A program made the position numbers and the translations under genes. From Bradyrhizobium sp. CCGB01 (GTDB lineage: Bacteria; Pseudomonadota; Alphaproteobacteria; Rhizobiales; Xanthobacteraceae): a DNA stretch of 64,000 nucleotides. The notes below the pieces were generated by a model, which was not told the origin of the DNA, searched no databases, and saw only the letters and a program-made list of their open reading frames with translations. Below, in pieces: positions 46,938 through 54,768 of this stretch; position 1 is the stretch's first letter, and each line of letters starts with the position of its first letter. The stretch is from assembly GCF_024199795.1 (NCBI RefSeq), contig NZ_JANADK010000001.1, positions 5,022,001 to 5,086,000 of the forward strand, written 5' to 3'.

Positions 46938-47711
46938 ATGCGTTTTCTCGCAACCCTTGCGGCTGCAGCCTTGCTCGCGACCACGGCTAACGGCGAAACC
47001 ATCCGGGTCGGCGTGACCGCCGGTCCCCATGCCGAGATCCTGGACGTCGTGAAGAAGGTCGGTGCCGAGCGCGGCCTCGACATCAAGGTGGTCGAGTTCA
47101 CCGACTACGTGATCCCGAACCAGGCGCTGGCGCTGAAGGACCTGGAGGCCAACTCGTTCCAGCACGAGCCGTACCTGAAGAACCAGATCTCCAAGACCGG
47201 CTGGAAGATCGTCAAGGTCGCGAACACGATCGGCTCGCCCCAGGGCGTCTATTCGCAGAAGTACAAGAAACTCGCCGATCTGCCGGAAGGCGCCCGCGTC
47301 GCGATCGCCAACGATCCCTCCAACGGGGCCCGCGGCCTGATGATCCTGGCGCTGCACGGCGTGATCAAGCTGAAGGATCCGAACAACGTCTCTTCGACCA
47401 TCGCTGATATCACCGAGAACCCGAAGAAGCTCCGCTTCGTCGAGCTCGATGCTGCCCAGCTTCCGCGCGCGCTGCAGGACGTCGACGTCGTCTCGATCAA
47501 CAACAATTACGCCGTGCAGGCCGGCCTCAACCCGGCGACCGATGCGATCGCCCGCGAAAACCCTGACGGACCCTGGGTCAACATCCTCGCCGTCCGCGAG
47601 GAGGACAAGGACAAGCCGTGGGTGAAGCAGCTGATCGAGGTCTATCACTCCGACCCCGTGAAGGCGTTTCTGGAGACGCGCTTCAAGGGCACCTATCTGC
47701 CGACCTGGTAA
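46938..47711 (+). CDS. metQ: methionine-binding protein MetQ
   Basis: 257 residues. A signal peptide (residues 1-20, LLATTANGE) has no lipobox cysteine, so this is a soluble periplasmic form rather than the lipoprotein seen in enterics. The NLPA fold follows: IRVGVTAGPHAEIL, NQALALKDLEANSFQHEPYL, and NDPSNGARGL. It delivers methionine to MetNI. GGAG before the ATG supports the start. Confidence 0.95.
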   Translation: MRFLATLAAAALLATTANGETIRVGVTAGPHAEILDVVKKVGAERGLDIKVVEFTDYVIPNQALALKDLEANSFQHEPYLKNQISKTGWKIVKVANTIGSPQGVYSQKYKKLADLPEGARVAIANDPSNGARGLMILALHGVIKLKDPNNVSSTIADITENPKKLRFVELDAAQLPRALQDVDVVSINNNYAVQAGLNPATDAIARENPDGPWVNILAVREEDKDKPWVKQLIEVYHSDPVKAFLETRFKGTYLPTW

Positions 47712-47726
47712 GCGGCGAACCGCGCG

Positions 47727-48710
47727 TCAGGCAGCCAGCCTGGCGCGCCGCAACGTCTGCGAGGGCAGCTCGGAGAAGTGGCGCTTGTAGTCGAGCGAGA
47801 ACTGACTGAAGTGCCAGAAGCCGTGCTGCGCCGCGACATCGTAGACGGACGTCTCGGCGCCGCGCTTGAGGTCGCGCCGCACCCGGTTCAGCCGCATCGC
47901 GCGCCAATAATGCATCGGGCTCGTGCCCACGACTTCCTGGAAGCAATAGCCGAGCTTGCGCGGGCTCGCGCCGACCGCCTTGCAGACTTCCAGCAGCGAG
48001 AGCGTGCGCTCGCCGCTGCCATGCATCAGTTCGCGGGCGCGGTCCACGGTCCGCTTGCGCGCCGCAGAGCTGCGGCCGGGATCGCTGGTTCGTGCGGTCG
48101 GCAGCATGTCCATGATCTCGACGAGAAGGGCGTCCTCCAGCGCCTGCCGCGCGGCCGGATCGTCGAACTGTTCGGGTACGGCCGTGATGGTCTCGTAAAT
48201 GGTGGCGAGATGGGCGCGCAGTCGCGCAACCGGCGCCGCCGCCATCTCGATCACCCGCAACTGGTGCCAGACGCTGCGTGGCAGCTCGATATCAAGCCGG
48301 GCGGCCAGCTCCTCGATCAGCGCCGCGCTGGCGACGACACCGCGCAGCTCGAACGCCTTCGGCGTGCACATGTCGACCTCGGCGTCGATGCAGGCGATGA
48401 CCTGGGCGCCCGCAACGGCGGCGCCGTTGCAATTGACCTCGCCCTCGCCACACCAGGGCAGGCCAATGCCGAAACTGCCGGCGCCGAGTTGGCCATATTG
48501 CCGGACCTGCTGGCTGGTGATCTCGCGGAACACTTCCAACCGGGGCAAAGAGAGCTGGGTGAAACTGCCCCTGAAGGCACCGGCGCTGATCTGGTCGTAG
48601 CTGAGCCGCCAGCGGCCGAGCGTGGCGCAGTGCTCGTCGACATCTGTACTGCTGGCCTGAAGCAGGTTAGCAGCCGAGTCTTGAATCGGAGGAGTTGCGC
48701 TTAAGACCAT
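47727..48710 (-). CDS. AraC family transcriptional regulator (EutR-like)
   Basis: 327 residues. The C-terminal HTH pair is clear: LSLLEVCKAVGASPRKLGYC, then VYDVAAQHGFWHFSQFSLDY. The layout (RARELM linker before the HTH, long N-terminal sensor) resembles EutR-type regulators. The start at MVLSATPP (48710) is chosen from family length; the open frame continues upstream without support. It is divergent from the hydrolase and amine-oxidase genes (181 bp between starts), so it is their likely regulator. Confidence 0.88.
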   Translation of the reverse strand: MVLSATPPIQDSAANLLQASSTDVDEHCATLGRWRLSYDQISAGAFRGSFTQLSLPRLEVFREITSQQVRQYGQLGAGSFGIGLPWCGEGEVNCNGAAVAGAQVIACIDAEVDMCTPKAFELRGVVASAALIEELAARLDIELPRSVWHQLRVIEMAAAPVARLRAHLATIYETITAVPEQFDDPAARQALEDALLVEIMDMLPTARTSDPGRSSAARKRTVDRARELMHGSGERTLSLLEVCKAVGASPRKLGYCFQEVVGTSPMHYWRAMRLNRVRRDLKRGAETSVYDVAAQHGFWHFSQFSLDYKRHFSELPSQTLRRARLAA

Positions 48711-48891
48711 GACAGCACGTCGAAATTCACCACCCGACCGCCAGCAAGAACCACACCAGACTGGCACGCCCCACGCCCGTGTCCAGCAAAATATTGCCGG
48801 ATCTCGATAACGCCCGAGACAGCCTTCCGCGCAGTCTGCCTCCTTGCCGTTCCCGACACCGGGGTTGGAATGGCCTTGCGGAGGGATCGAG

Positions 48892-50088
48892 ATGCGACCG
48901 ACGGACATCATGCGCGGCAGCCCGCCTGCACCCGAGGCCCAGGTGACGCGCGCCAACTGGCGCAGCTTCCCCGCCATCCGCTGGGGCTTTACCCACACCC
49001 GCGAAGTGCTGCCGACCGCGGAGATCCGGCGTTCGGCGCAGCCGACATCGATGCCGAGCGCACCGCGCGAGCTATCAAAGCTCGCCTTTACAGCGCCCGA
49101 CGGCCAGCCCACCACGATCGAGGCGACGCTGCGCGAGACCTTTGCCGATACTCTCCTCGTCATGCATCGGGGCACGCTGATTCACGAATGGTATGGCGAC
49201 GGCATGAGCGTGACCACGCCGCATCTGATCTGCTCGATCAGCAAGGCGGTCGCCGGCACGCTCGGCGGCGTGCTGGCGGCACGTGGCCTGGTCGATCCGG
49301 AGGCGAGGGTGGTGCGCTACGTGCCGGAGCTCGAGAGTTCGGTTTACGGCACCTGCACCGTGCGCAACCTCCTGGACATGGCCGTCGCGATCCAATTTGA
49401 GGAAGACTACGAAGACCCCGCCGGCGACGTCGCCCGGTACCGCTTCTCATCGGGCTGGGATGTGCCGCCACCCGGCGTCGAGCCCGGCCATCAGCGCGCC
49501 TATCTCGCCACGCTGCGCGGCACCGGCAAACCGCATGGCAAGGTGTTTCACTACGTGTCGACCAACACCGAGGTGCTCGGCTGGGTCTATGAGCGCGCCT
49601 GCGGCATGCCCTACCACCGCATCCTCTCCGAATATCTCTGGCAGCCGTTGGGCGCCGAGGAGGACGGCTCGTTGACGCTCGACAGCCACGGCATGGGCCG
49701 CATTGCGGGCGGCATCTCCGTGACCGCGCGCGATCTGCTGCGGTTTGGTGAGATGATGCGTAACCGCGGCGTTGTGGAGGGGCGGCAAGTGGTGCCGGGC
49801 TGGTGGATCGACGACATCCGCGAGAACGGCGATGCCAAGGCCTGGGCGGACGGCGACCTCGCCGAGTTCTTTCCGGGCGCGCGCTATCGCAGCAAATGGT
49901 TCACAATCGATCCATCCCGCAATGCGCTGACCGGAATCGGCATTCACGGCCAGCATCTCTATGTCGATCTCGACTCGGACACCGTCATCGTCAAGCTCGC
50001 GACGCAGCCCAAGGCGATGGACGTCCCGATCGACCAACTCTGGTTCGCGGCCTTCCGCGCCATCACGACCCATCTCGCTCCGCGCTGA
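48892..50088 (+). CDS. serine hydrolase (beta-lactamase/6-aminohexanoate-dimer hydrolase type)
   Basis: 398 residues. The SxxK catalytic motif is S115-I-S-K118 (LICSISKAV), and a Tyr-x-Ser motif follows at HYVSTNTEVLGW. The fold is that of class C beta-lactamases and the nylon-oligomer hydrolase family, which split amides or esters. No signal peptide is seen, so it is probably cytoplasmic. GGAGGGA before the ATG supports the start. The amine oxidase follows 15 bp later, suggesting the hydrolase frees an amine that the oxidase uses. Confidence 0.9.
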   Translation: MRPTDIMRGSPPAPEAQVTRANWRSFPAIRWGFTHTREVLPTAEIRRSAQPTSMPSAPRELSKLAFTAPDGQPTTIEATLRETFADTLLVMHRGTLIHEWYGDGMSVTTPHLICSISKAVAGTLGGVLAARGLVDPEARVVRYVPELESSVYGTCTVRNLLDMAVAIQFEEDYEDPAGDVARYRFSSGWDVPPPGVEPGHQRAYLATLRGTGKPHGKVFHYVSTNTEVLGWVYERACGMPYHRILSEYLWQPLGAEEDGSLTLDSHGMGRIAGGISVTARDLLRFGEMMRNRGVVEGRQVVPGWWIDDIRENGDAKAWADGDLAEFFPGARYRSKWFTIDPSRNALTGIGIHGQHLYVDLDSDTVIVKLATQPKAMDVPIDQLWFAAFRAITTHLAPR

Positions 50089-50103
50089 TCTCCGGACATT
50101 CCC

Positions 50104-52104
50104 ATGCTCGAGACCGTCAAAGCCAAATCATCGCCGCAGATCGCAACGCTACATCCGCTCGATCCGCTGACCGCTGAAGAGATCACCGCGGCCTGCACGC
50201 TGGTGCGCGCCGCCGCGACATCACCCGAGAACTGCCGCTTTCCGACGGTGCGGCTGGAAGAGCCGACCAAGCAGGAGCTCGCCGCGGGCGGAGCGGGGCG
50301 CCGCGCCTTCGCGCTGACGCTGGATATAATGACTGGCGAAGCCATCGAGCACATCGTCGATCTCGCCCGCAACGAGATCGTCGGGCGAAAAGTCGTTCCG
50401 ACCCGGGAGGCACCGTACGGACAGCCGCCGGTGATGCTGGAGGAGTTTTTCAAGTGCGAGGCCGTGGTGAAGGCCGACCCCAGGTGGCGCGCGGCGATGT
50501 ACCGGCGCGGGCTCACCGACAAGGACATCGAGCTGGTCCAGGTGGACCCGTTCTCCTCGGGCTTCTTCGATTTCGAGTATGAGCGCGGCGCGCGCATCGT
50601 TCGCGCAGTCAGCTTCTTCCGCGAGCATCTCCAGGACAACGGCTATGCCCATCCGATCGAGGGCGTGGTCGCGGTCGTCGACCTCATCGACGGCAAGATC
50701 ATTGACCTCACCGACGCGGACCCGATCGTGCCGATCCCGCGCAAGAAGCGGAACTACGGCGCGCATGAGGTCCAAAACCCGCGCACCGACATCAAGCCGC
50801 TGCACATCGAGCAGCCGGACGGTCCGAGCTTCAAGGTCGATGGCTGGAAAGTCGACTGGCAGAAATGGAGCTTTCGGGTCGGCTTCACGCCGCGCGAGGG
50901 CCTGGTGCTGCATCAGCTCGGCTATCGGGACGGCGATCGCAGGCGTTCGCTGATCCATCGCGCCAGCGTCACCGAGATGGTCGTGCCCTATGCCGATCCG
51001 ACCGCCAACCATTTCTGGAAGTCGGCGTTCGATGCCGGCGAATACGGGCTCGGCATGCTCGCCAACGCGCTCGAGCTCGGCTGCGACTGCCTCGGCAACA
51101 TCCACTATTTCGACGTGCCGGCGGCCGACAACAAGGGCGAGCCCTTCGTCATGCAGAACGCGATCTGCATGCATGAAGAAGACTATGGAATTGCCTGGAA
51201 ACACTACGAATTCCGCAACGGCCTGTTCGAGGTCCGCCGTTCGCGGCGCCTCGTCATCTCGTTCTTTGCGACCGTCGGCAATTACGATTACGGCTTCTAC
51301 TGGTATCTCTACCAGGACGGCACGATCCAGCTGGAGACGAAGCTCACCGGCATTATCCAGACCGCCGCCGTGCCATCAGGCGAGGCGTACAAATGGGGCG
51401 GGATGGTCGACGACAATCTGGGCGGACCGACGCACCAGCACTTCTTCAACGTGCGCCTGCACATGGATCTCGACGGCGGCGGCAACACCGTCACCGAGCA
51501 CGAGTTCGTACCGCGGCCCTGGGGCCGCGACAATCCGCATGGCAACGTGTTCGACACCACCACGCGCGTGCTGTCGCGCGAGCGCGACGCGGCGGCGATT
51601 GCAAACGGAGAGACCGGCCGGTTCTGGAAGATCAGCAATCCCAACGAGACCAATTCGGTCGGCGGATCGCCGGCCTACAAGCTCGTCGTCAATCCGAGCC
51701 CGTTGATGCTGGCGCAGGACGGCAGCTATGTGCGCAAGCGGGGCGGCTTTGCCACAAAACACGTCTGGGTGACCGCCTTCGACGCGAGCGAAAAATACGC
51801 CAGCGGCGACTATCCAAACGTCCATGCCGGCGGCGACGGCCTGCCGCGCTATGCCGCGCAGAACCGCAACATCGAAAATACCGACATCGTGCTGTGGCAC
51901 TCCTTCGGCCACACCCATATCTGCAAGCCCGAAGATTTCCCGATCATGCCGGTCGAATATGCCGGCTTCGTCCTGAAGCCGACCGGCTTCTTCGCCGCCA
52001 ATGCCGCCGGTGACATCCCGCCGGAGCGCAACAGCCGCAGTGTGCTGGCGGGCGAGCCGAGCGGCGCGGGCGGAGGGGAGTGCTGTCACGCCAGAGACGC
52101 ATAG
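50104..52104 (+). CDS. copper-containing primary-amine oxidase
   Basis: 666 residues. The topaquinone precursor is Y394 in VGNYDYG. The catalytic-base block YADPTANHFWKSAFDAGEYG is present, and the copper ligands are the THQHFF pair (H-x-H) plus a His in FGHTHICKPEDFPIMP. It oxidises primary amines to aldehydes, ammonia and hydrogen peroxide. No signal peptide is seen. It forms an operon with the serine hydrolase 15 bp upstream, probably controlled by the divergent AraC protein. Confidence 0.95.
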   Translation: MLETVKAKSSPQIATLHPLDPLTAEEITAACTLVRAAATSPENCRFPTVRLEEPTKQELAAGGAGRRAFALTLDIMTGEAIEHIVDLARNEIVGRKVVPTREAPYGQPPVMLEEFFKCEAVVKADPRWRAAMYRRGLTDKDIELVQVDPFSSGFFDFEYERGARIVRAVSFFREHLQDNGYAHPIEGVVAVVDLIDGKIIDLTDADPIVPIPRKKRNYGAHEVQNPRTDIKPLHIEQPDGPSFKVDGWKVDWQKWSFRVGFTPREGLVLHQLGYRDGDRRRSLIHRASVTEMVVPYADPTANHFWKSAFDAGEYGLGMLANALELGCDCLGNIHYFDVPAADNKGEPFVMQNAICMHEEDYGIAWKHYEFRNGLFEVRRSRRLVISFFATVGNYDYGFYWYLYQDGTIQLETKLTGIIQTAAVPSGEAYKWGGMVDDNLGGPTHQHFFNVRLHMDLDGGGNTVTEHEFVPRPWGRDNPHGNVFDTTTRVLSRERDAAAIANGETGRFWKISNPNETNSVGGSPAYKLVVNPSPLMLAQDGSYVRKRGGFATKHVWVTAFDASEKYASGDYPNVHAGGDGLPRYAAQNRNIENTDIVLWHSFGHTHICKPEDFPIMPVEYAGFVLKPTGFFAANAAGDIPPERNSRSVLAGEPSGAGGGECCHARDA

Positions 52105-52507
52105 GTCGCACTGCGTCACGTTCGCAACAGGCTGACCAACCTGGCTTCGTCAGCCGACTGCGCTTGTCATCGAACTGTCCGGACGAGGGAGTATCATTGT
52201 CGTTTCGGGGCCGACGACGTGCGCGTCCCAAACGAGTGCATCTCCTCCGTGAGCGCTCTCGACAGCGACGTGTTCTCGGCTTACGCTTCAATTTTAGGTT
52301 CAATGAGTATGTAAGCCCTGCTGATCGTCCGGGGCATTCAAATGCAGGCGGTCGGCCCCTTTCCATCCTGCTTCGATAGCGAAACGTCATTTCTGCGTTC
52401 TGACGAAGCTGTGCGGCCGCGATCAAGGGGACGCGTCGAAAAGTCTGCTTTCAATCGCTTGCCGAAATGATACCATCTTAAAGTTGTATTTTGTAAGGAG
52501 ATTTCCC
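52105..52507. other. 403-bp region upstream of the peroxidase pair
   Basis: No gene, RNA or repeat was recognised. The final ~40 bp (ACCATCTTAAAGTTGTATTTTGTAAGGAG region) are AT-rich and end in a strong AAGGAG ribosome site, so the promoter of the following operon is probably here. Confidence 0.5.
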
Positions 52508-52966
52508 ATGACCCATGCGCTCAATCTCACGCTGCCGATCAAGCAGGATGCCGAGACCCTGGCCAAGCTGCAGCACCTCAAGGCCGTCTTCGCCGACGAG
52601 GTCCAGTCCAAAATCGCGGCTGCGTTGAAGCAGTCCCGGATCGTTCATTTCGCGCGCGTCGTCGTCATCGACGACAAATACATTCAGGTCATCACCGAAT
52701 ATGAGGGATCGCACCAGGAATACACGGAGTTCTTCCGGCGTGCGCTTACGCCGGTATTTGCCGCGATATTTTCCCTGGCAGATACCAAAGGCCTCGACAT
52801 CAACGATCCTGCCTCGTTCTTCGAATTCTCGAAGAACGCCAACGCGCTCTCGCTGGGCAAGGCCACCGACGGTTCAACAGACATCAATGGTAACCCGTCC
52901 GGCTGGCTGTTCTCGGCTTACGACCACATGACGGTCGAAGAAATCCTGAAAAAGCTCGGGAAATAG
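52508..52966 (+). CDS. 152-residue protein of unknown function, partner of a DyP peroxidase
   Basis: Starts at ATG 52508, 6 bp after a consensus AAGGAG. The sequence is compact and soluble: a charged helix (DAETLAKLQHLKAVFADEV), strands FARVVVIDDKYIQVITEYEG, and a helix EYTEFFRRALTPVFAAIFS. This alternation suggests a ferredoxin-like alpha/beta domain, possibly related to the dimeric alpha-beta barrel fold of DyP proteins. No catalytic motif was recognised. It lies about 80 bp before the peroxidase gene on the same strand and is probably co-expressed with it. Confidence 0.75.
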   Translation: MTHALNLTLPIKQDAETLAKLQHLKAVFADEVQSKIAAALKQSRIVHFARVVVIDDKYIQVITEYEGSHQEYTEFFRRALTPVFAAIFSLADTKGLDINDPASFFEFSKNANALSLGKATDGSTDINGNPSGWLFSAYDHMTVEEILKKLGK

Positions 52967-53049
52967 CATTCAGGGCCGATTTGCTCTTTCGAGATAGGTC
53001 AGCCTTGAAGCTGCACCTATCGGCTGACCGTTCTTGCAGGACAGGCGCC

Positions 53050-54456
53050 ATGGTGGATCTCGGCAATTTGCAGGCGATCGTTGCGCGAAGCTCCGCCAAG
53101 CCGCTGCTGGCGGTTCTGCTGTTCAAGTTTGGCGACGCCAGCGGCGCCAAATCGTTCTTGCGGCAATGGATACCGCGGACGGCCGTGGGGGCGGGGCCGG
53201 ATGCCGATGGTCCCGCGTTCCACTTCCTGTTCAGTTGGAACGGCATCGCGACATTGTTGTCGGGCCACACCGACCTCGACGTCGCGCAGGGCCGTCGGCA
53301 GTTCGAGGCGGCTTTCGTGGATCCGGCGCAGGCGCCGGATGGCGGCATTGCAACACAGCTCGGGTTCTTCGACGCCAGCGCTCCCGCCGGATGGTGGGAC
53401 GGCAAGTTCAAATCGGGCGATATCGATCTCGCCATCCACATCGGGTTCGATACGCCCGAGCAGAAAGCCGATTGCCTCGCGCAAATCCGGCAGTCGGCGA
53501 TAGGCTTCGCTGTTCAGGAATTGGTGCTCGACAGCTGGGACGACGGTGCTCTGTCCGGCTGTCGGCCGGCCGACGGCCGTCTGCATTTCGGTTACCGTGA
53601 CGGTATCACTGCGCCAAACATCGACTGGCAGGACGTGCCGGCTGCGAGGGCTTCCGACGCCGTCGATTGTCGCGAGATCGTCGTCGGCTATCCGAACAGC
53701 GATTTTCCCACGGCACCGTTCAAGCCCGGTCCATGGCAGGAGTTCGCGCGCGACGGATCATTCGTCGGGCTATCGTGGCTTTATCAGGACGTCGCGGGCT
53801 TCAACACATTCCTGAAGGACAACGCACCGCAGGTGGCGCCGCATGTCGGCCCGGGATTGGCCGAGGAATGGATCGCGGCCAAGATCATGGGACGCTGGCG
53901 GCATGGTTCGCCGCTGTCACGTTTTCCGGATGCACCACCGTCCACCCCGCAACTGAACGACGCGTTCGGCTATGGCGACGATCCAAACGGCGTCAAATGC
54001 CCGCTCGGGGCTCACATTCGAGTGGTCAATTGCCGCGACCAGCCGCTGAAATTTGCCAATCAGATTCGTTTCCCCAAGGGGCCGCCGCGCGTCATACGCC
54101 GCGGATTTTCCTACGGTCCTCATCTGGACGGCACGGTGGACGACGGGAAGGACCGCGGCATCGTAGGGCTCTTCTACTTCGCCAGGATCAACGAGCAATT
54201 CTATACCATCCTGCGGTGGATGCATCTGACGGACTTTGCCGACGCCTACAAGCAACTTCCGAACGGAACCAGCGCGCAGGATGCCTTGACCGGAAACCGT
54301 GCCGATCCGAAGGCCGAGACCCGGTTCCAGGTTGCGCTCGCAGGGAACTCTTCCCTGACGTTCCAAATGAAGCAGTTCATTCGCTACAAGGGCGTCGCGG
54401 TGCTGTTTGCGCCAAGCGTCAAAGCGCTCAACACGATGATTGCTTCGCAAGGTTGA
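53050..54456 (+). CDS. DyP-type peroxidase
   Basis: 468 residues. The family signature GXXDG is present as FGYRDG with catalytic D184, and the proximal haem ligand is H322 in CPLGAHIR. Both ferredoxin-like halves can be traced. DyP enzymes use hydrogen peroxide to oxidise dyes and aromatics, and some are cargo of encapsulin shells; no encapsulin gene is adjacent. No signal peptide is seen. ATG 53050 is chosen over TTG 52981 and TTG 53007. Confidence 0.9.
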   Translation: MVDLGNLQAIVARSSAKPLLAVLLFKFGDASGAKSFLRQWIPRTAVGAGPDADGPAFHFLFSWNGIATLLSGHTDLDVAQGRRQFEAAFVDPAQAPDGGIATQLGFFDASAPAGWWDGKFKSGDIDLAIHIGFDTPEQKADCLAQIRQSAIGFAVQELVLDSWDDGALSGCRPADGRLHFGYRDGITAPNIDWQDVPAARASDAVDCREIVVGYPNSDFPTAPFKPGPWQEFARDGSFVGLSWLYQDVAGFNTFLKDNAPQVAPHVGPGLAEEWIAAKIMGRWRHGSPLSRFPDAPPSTPQLNDAFGYGDDPNGVKCPLGAHIRVVNCRDQPLKFANQIRFPKGPPRVIRRGFSYGPHLDGTVDDGKDRGIVGLFYFARINEQFYTILRWMHLTDFADAYKQLPNGTSAQDALTGNRADPKAETRFQVALAGNSSLTFQMKQFIRYKGVAVLFAPSVKALNTMIASQG

Positions 54457-54768
54457 GTTGCCGGGATTGTTCTGGGTGGCTCGCCCGCGGTCAGCAGTCG
54501 GAGTGATCGTCGTCGCGGCGATTCGTTCGCGAGGGAGCAAGGCCGCCGCTTTCCAGGCGGTTGCGGACAAGCGGCGAATGCTCCCACTCTAGAAGCATTC
54601 CATATCAGAGCGCTCGCAGAAGCGAGCGATGCACCTAAATCCGGCCATAGGCGCATTCGCCGCACGGTTTATTCCCCAGTCTCGATAAATTCTAACGCCC
54701 GATCTCTCGCACTGAAAATGCCCCTGCGTTAGGGCGAGACTCCAAAAATCATTCCGGCAAAGCCGGCC
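54457..54768. other. promoter region of the siderophore receptor
   Basis: 312 bp without a gene. It contains an ICE-like box (54588-54604) and AT-rich tracts near 54665-54695 that may hold promoter hexamers. A short hairpin GCGCTCGCAGAAGCGAGCG lies at 54611-54629. Confidence 0.5.
54588..54604. promoter_or_regulatory. possible ICE (Irr-type iron control) motif
   Basis: TCTAGAAGCATTCCATA matches 11 of 14 defined positions of the rhizobial iron control element TTTAGAANNNTTCTAAA as I recall it. It lies 165 bp before a siderophore-receptor gene, a typical Irr target. The match is imperfect, so this is tentative. Confidence 0.3.

Noticed and set aside
52981..54456. Encapsulin-DyP nanocompartment
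   Set aside because: No encapsulin shell gene is found on either side of the peroxidase within the window.
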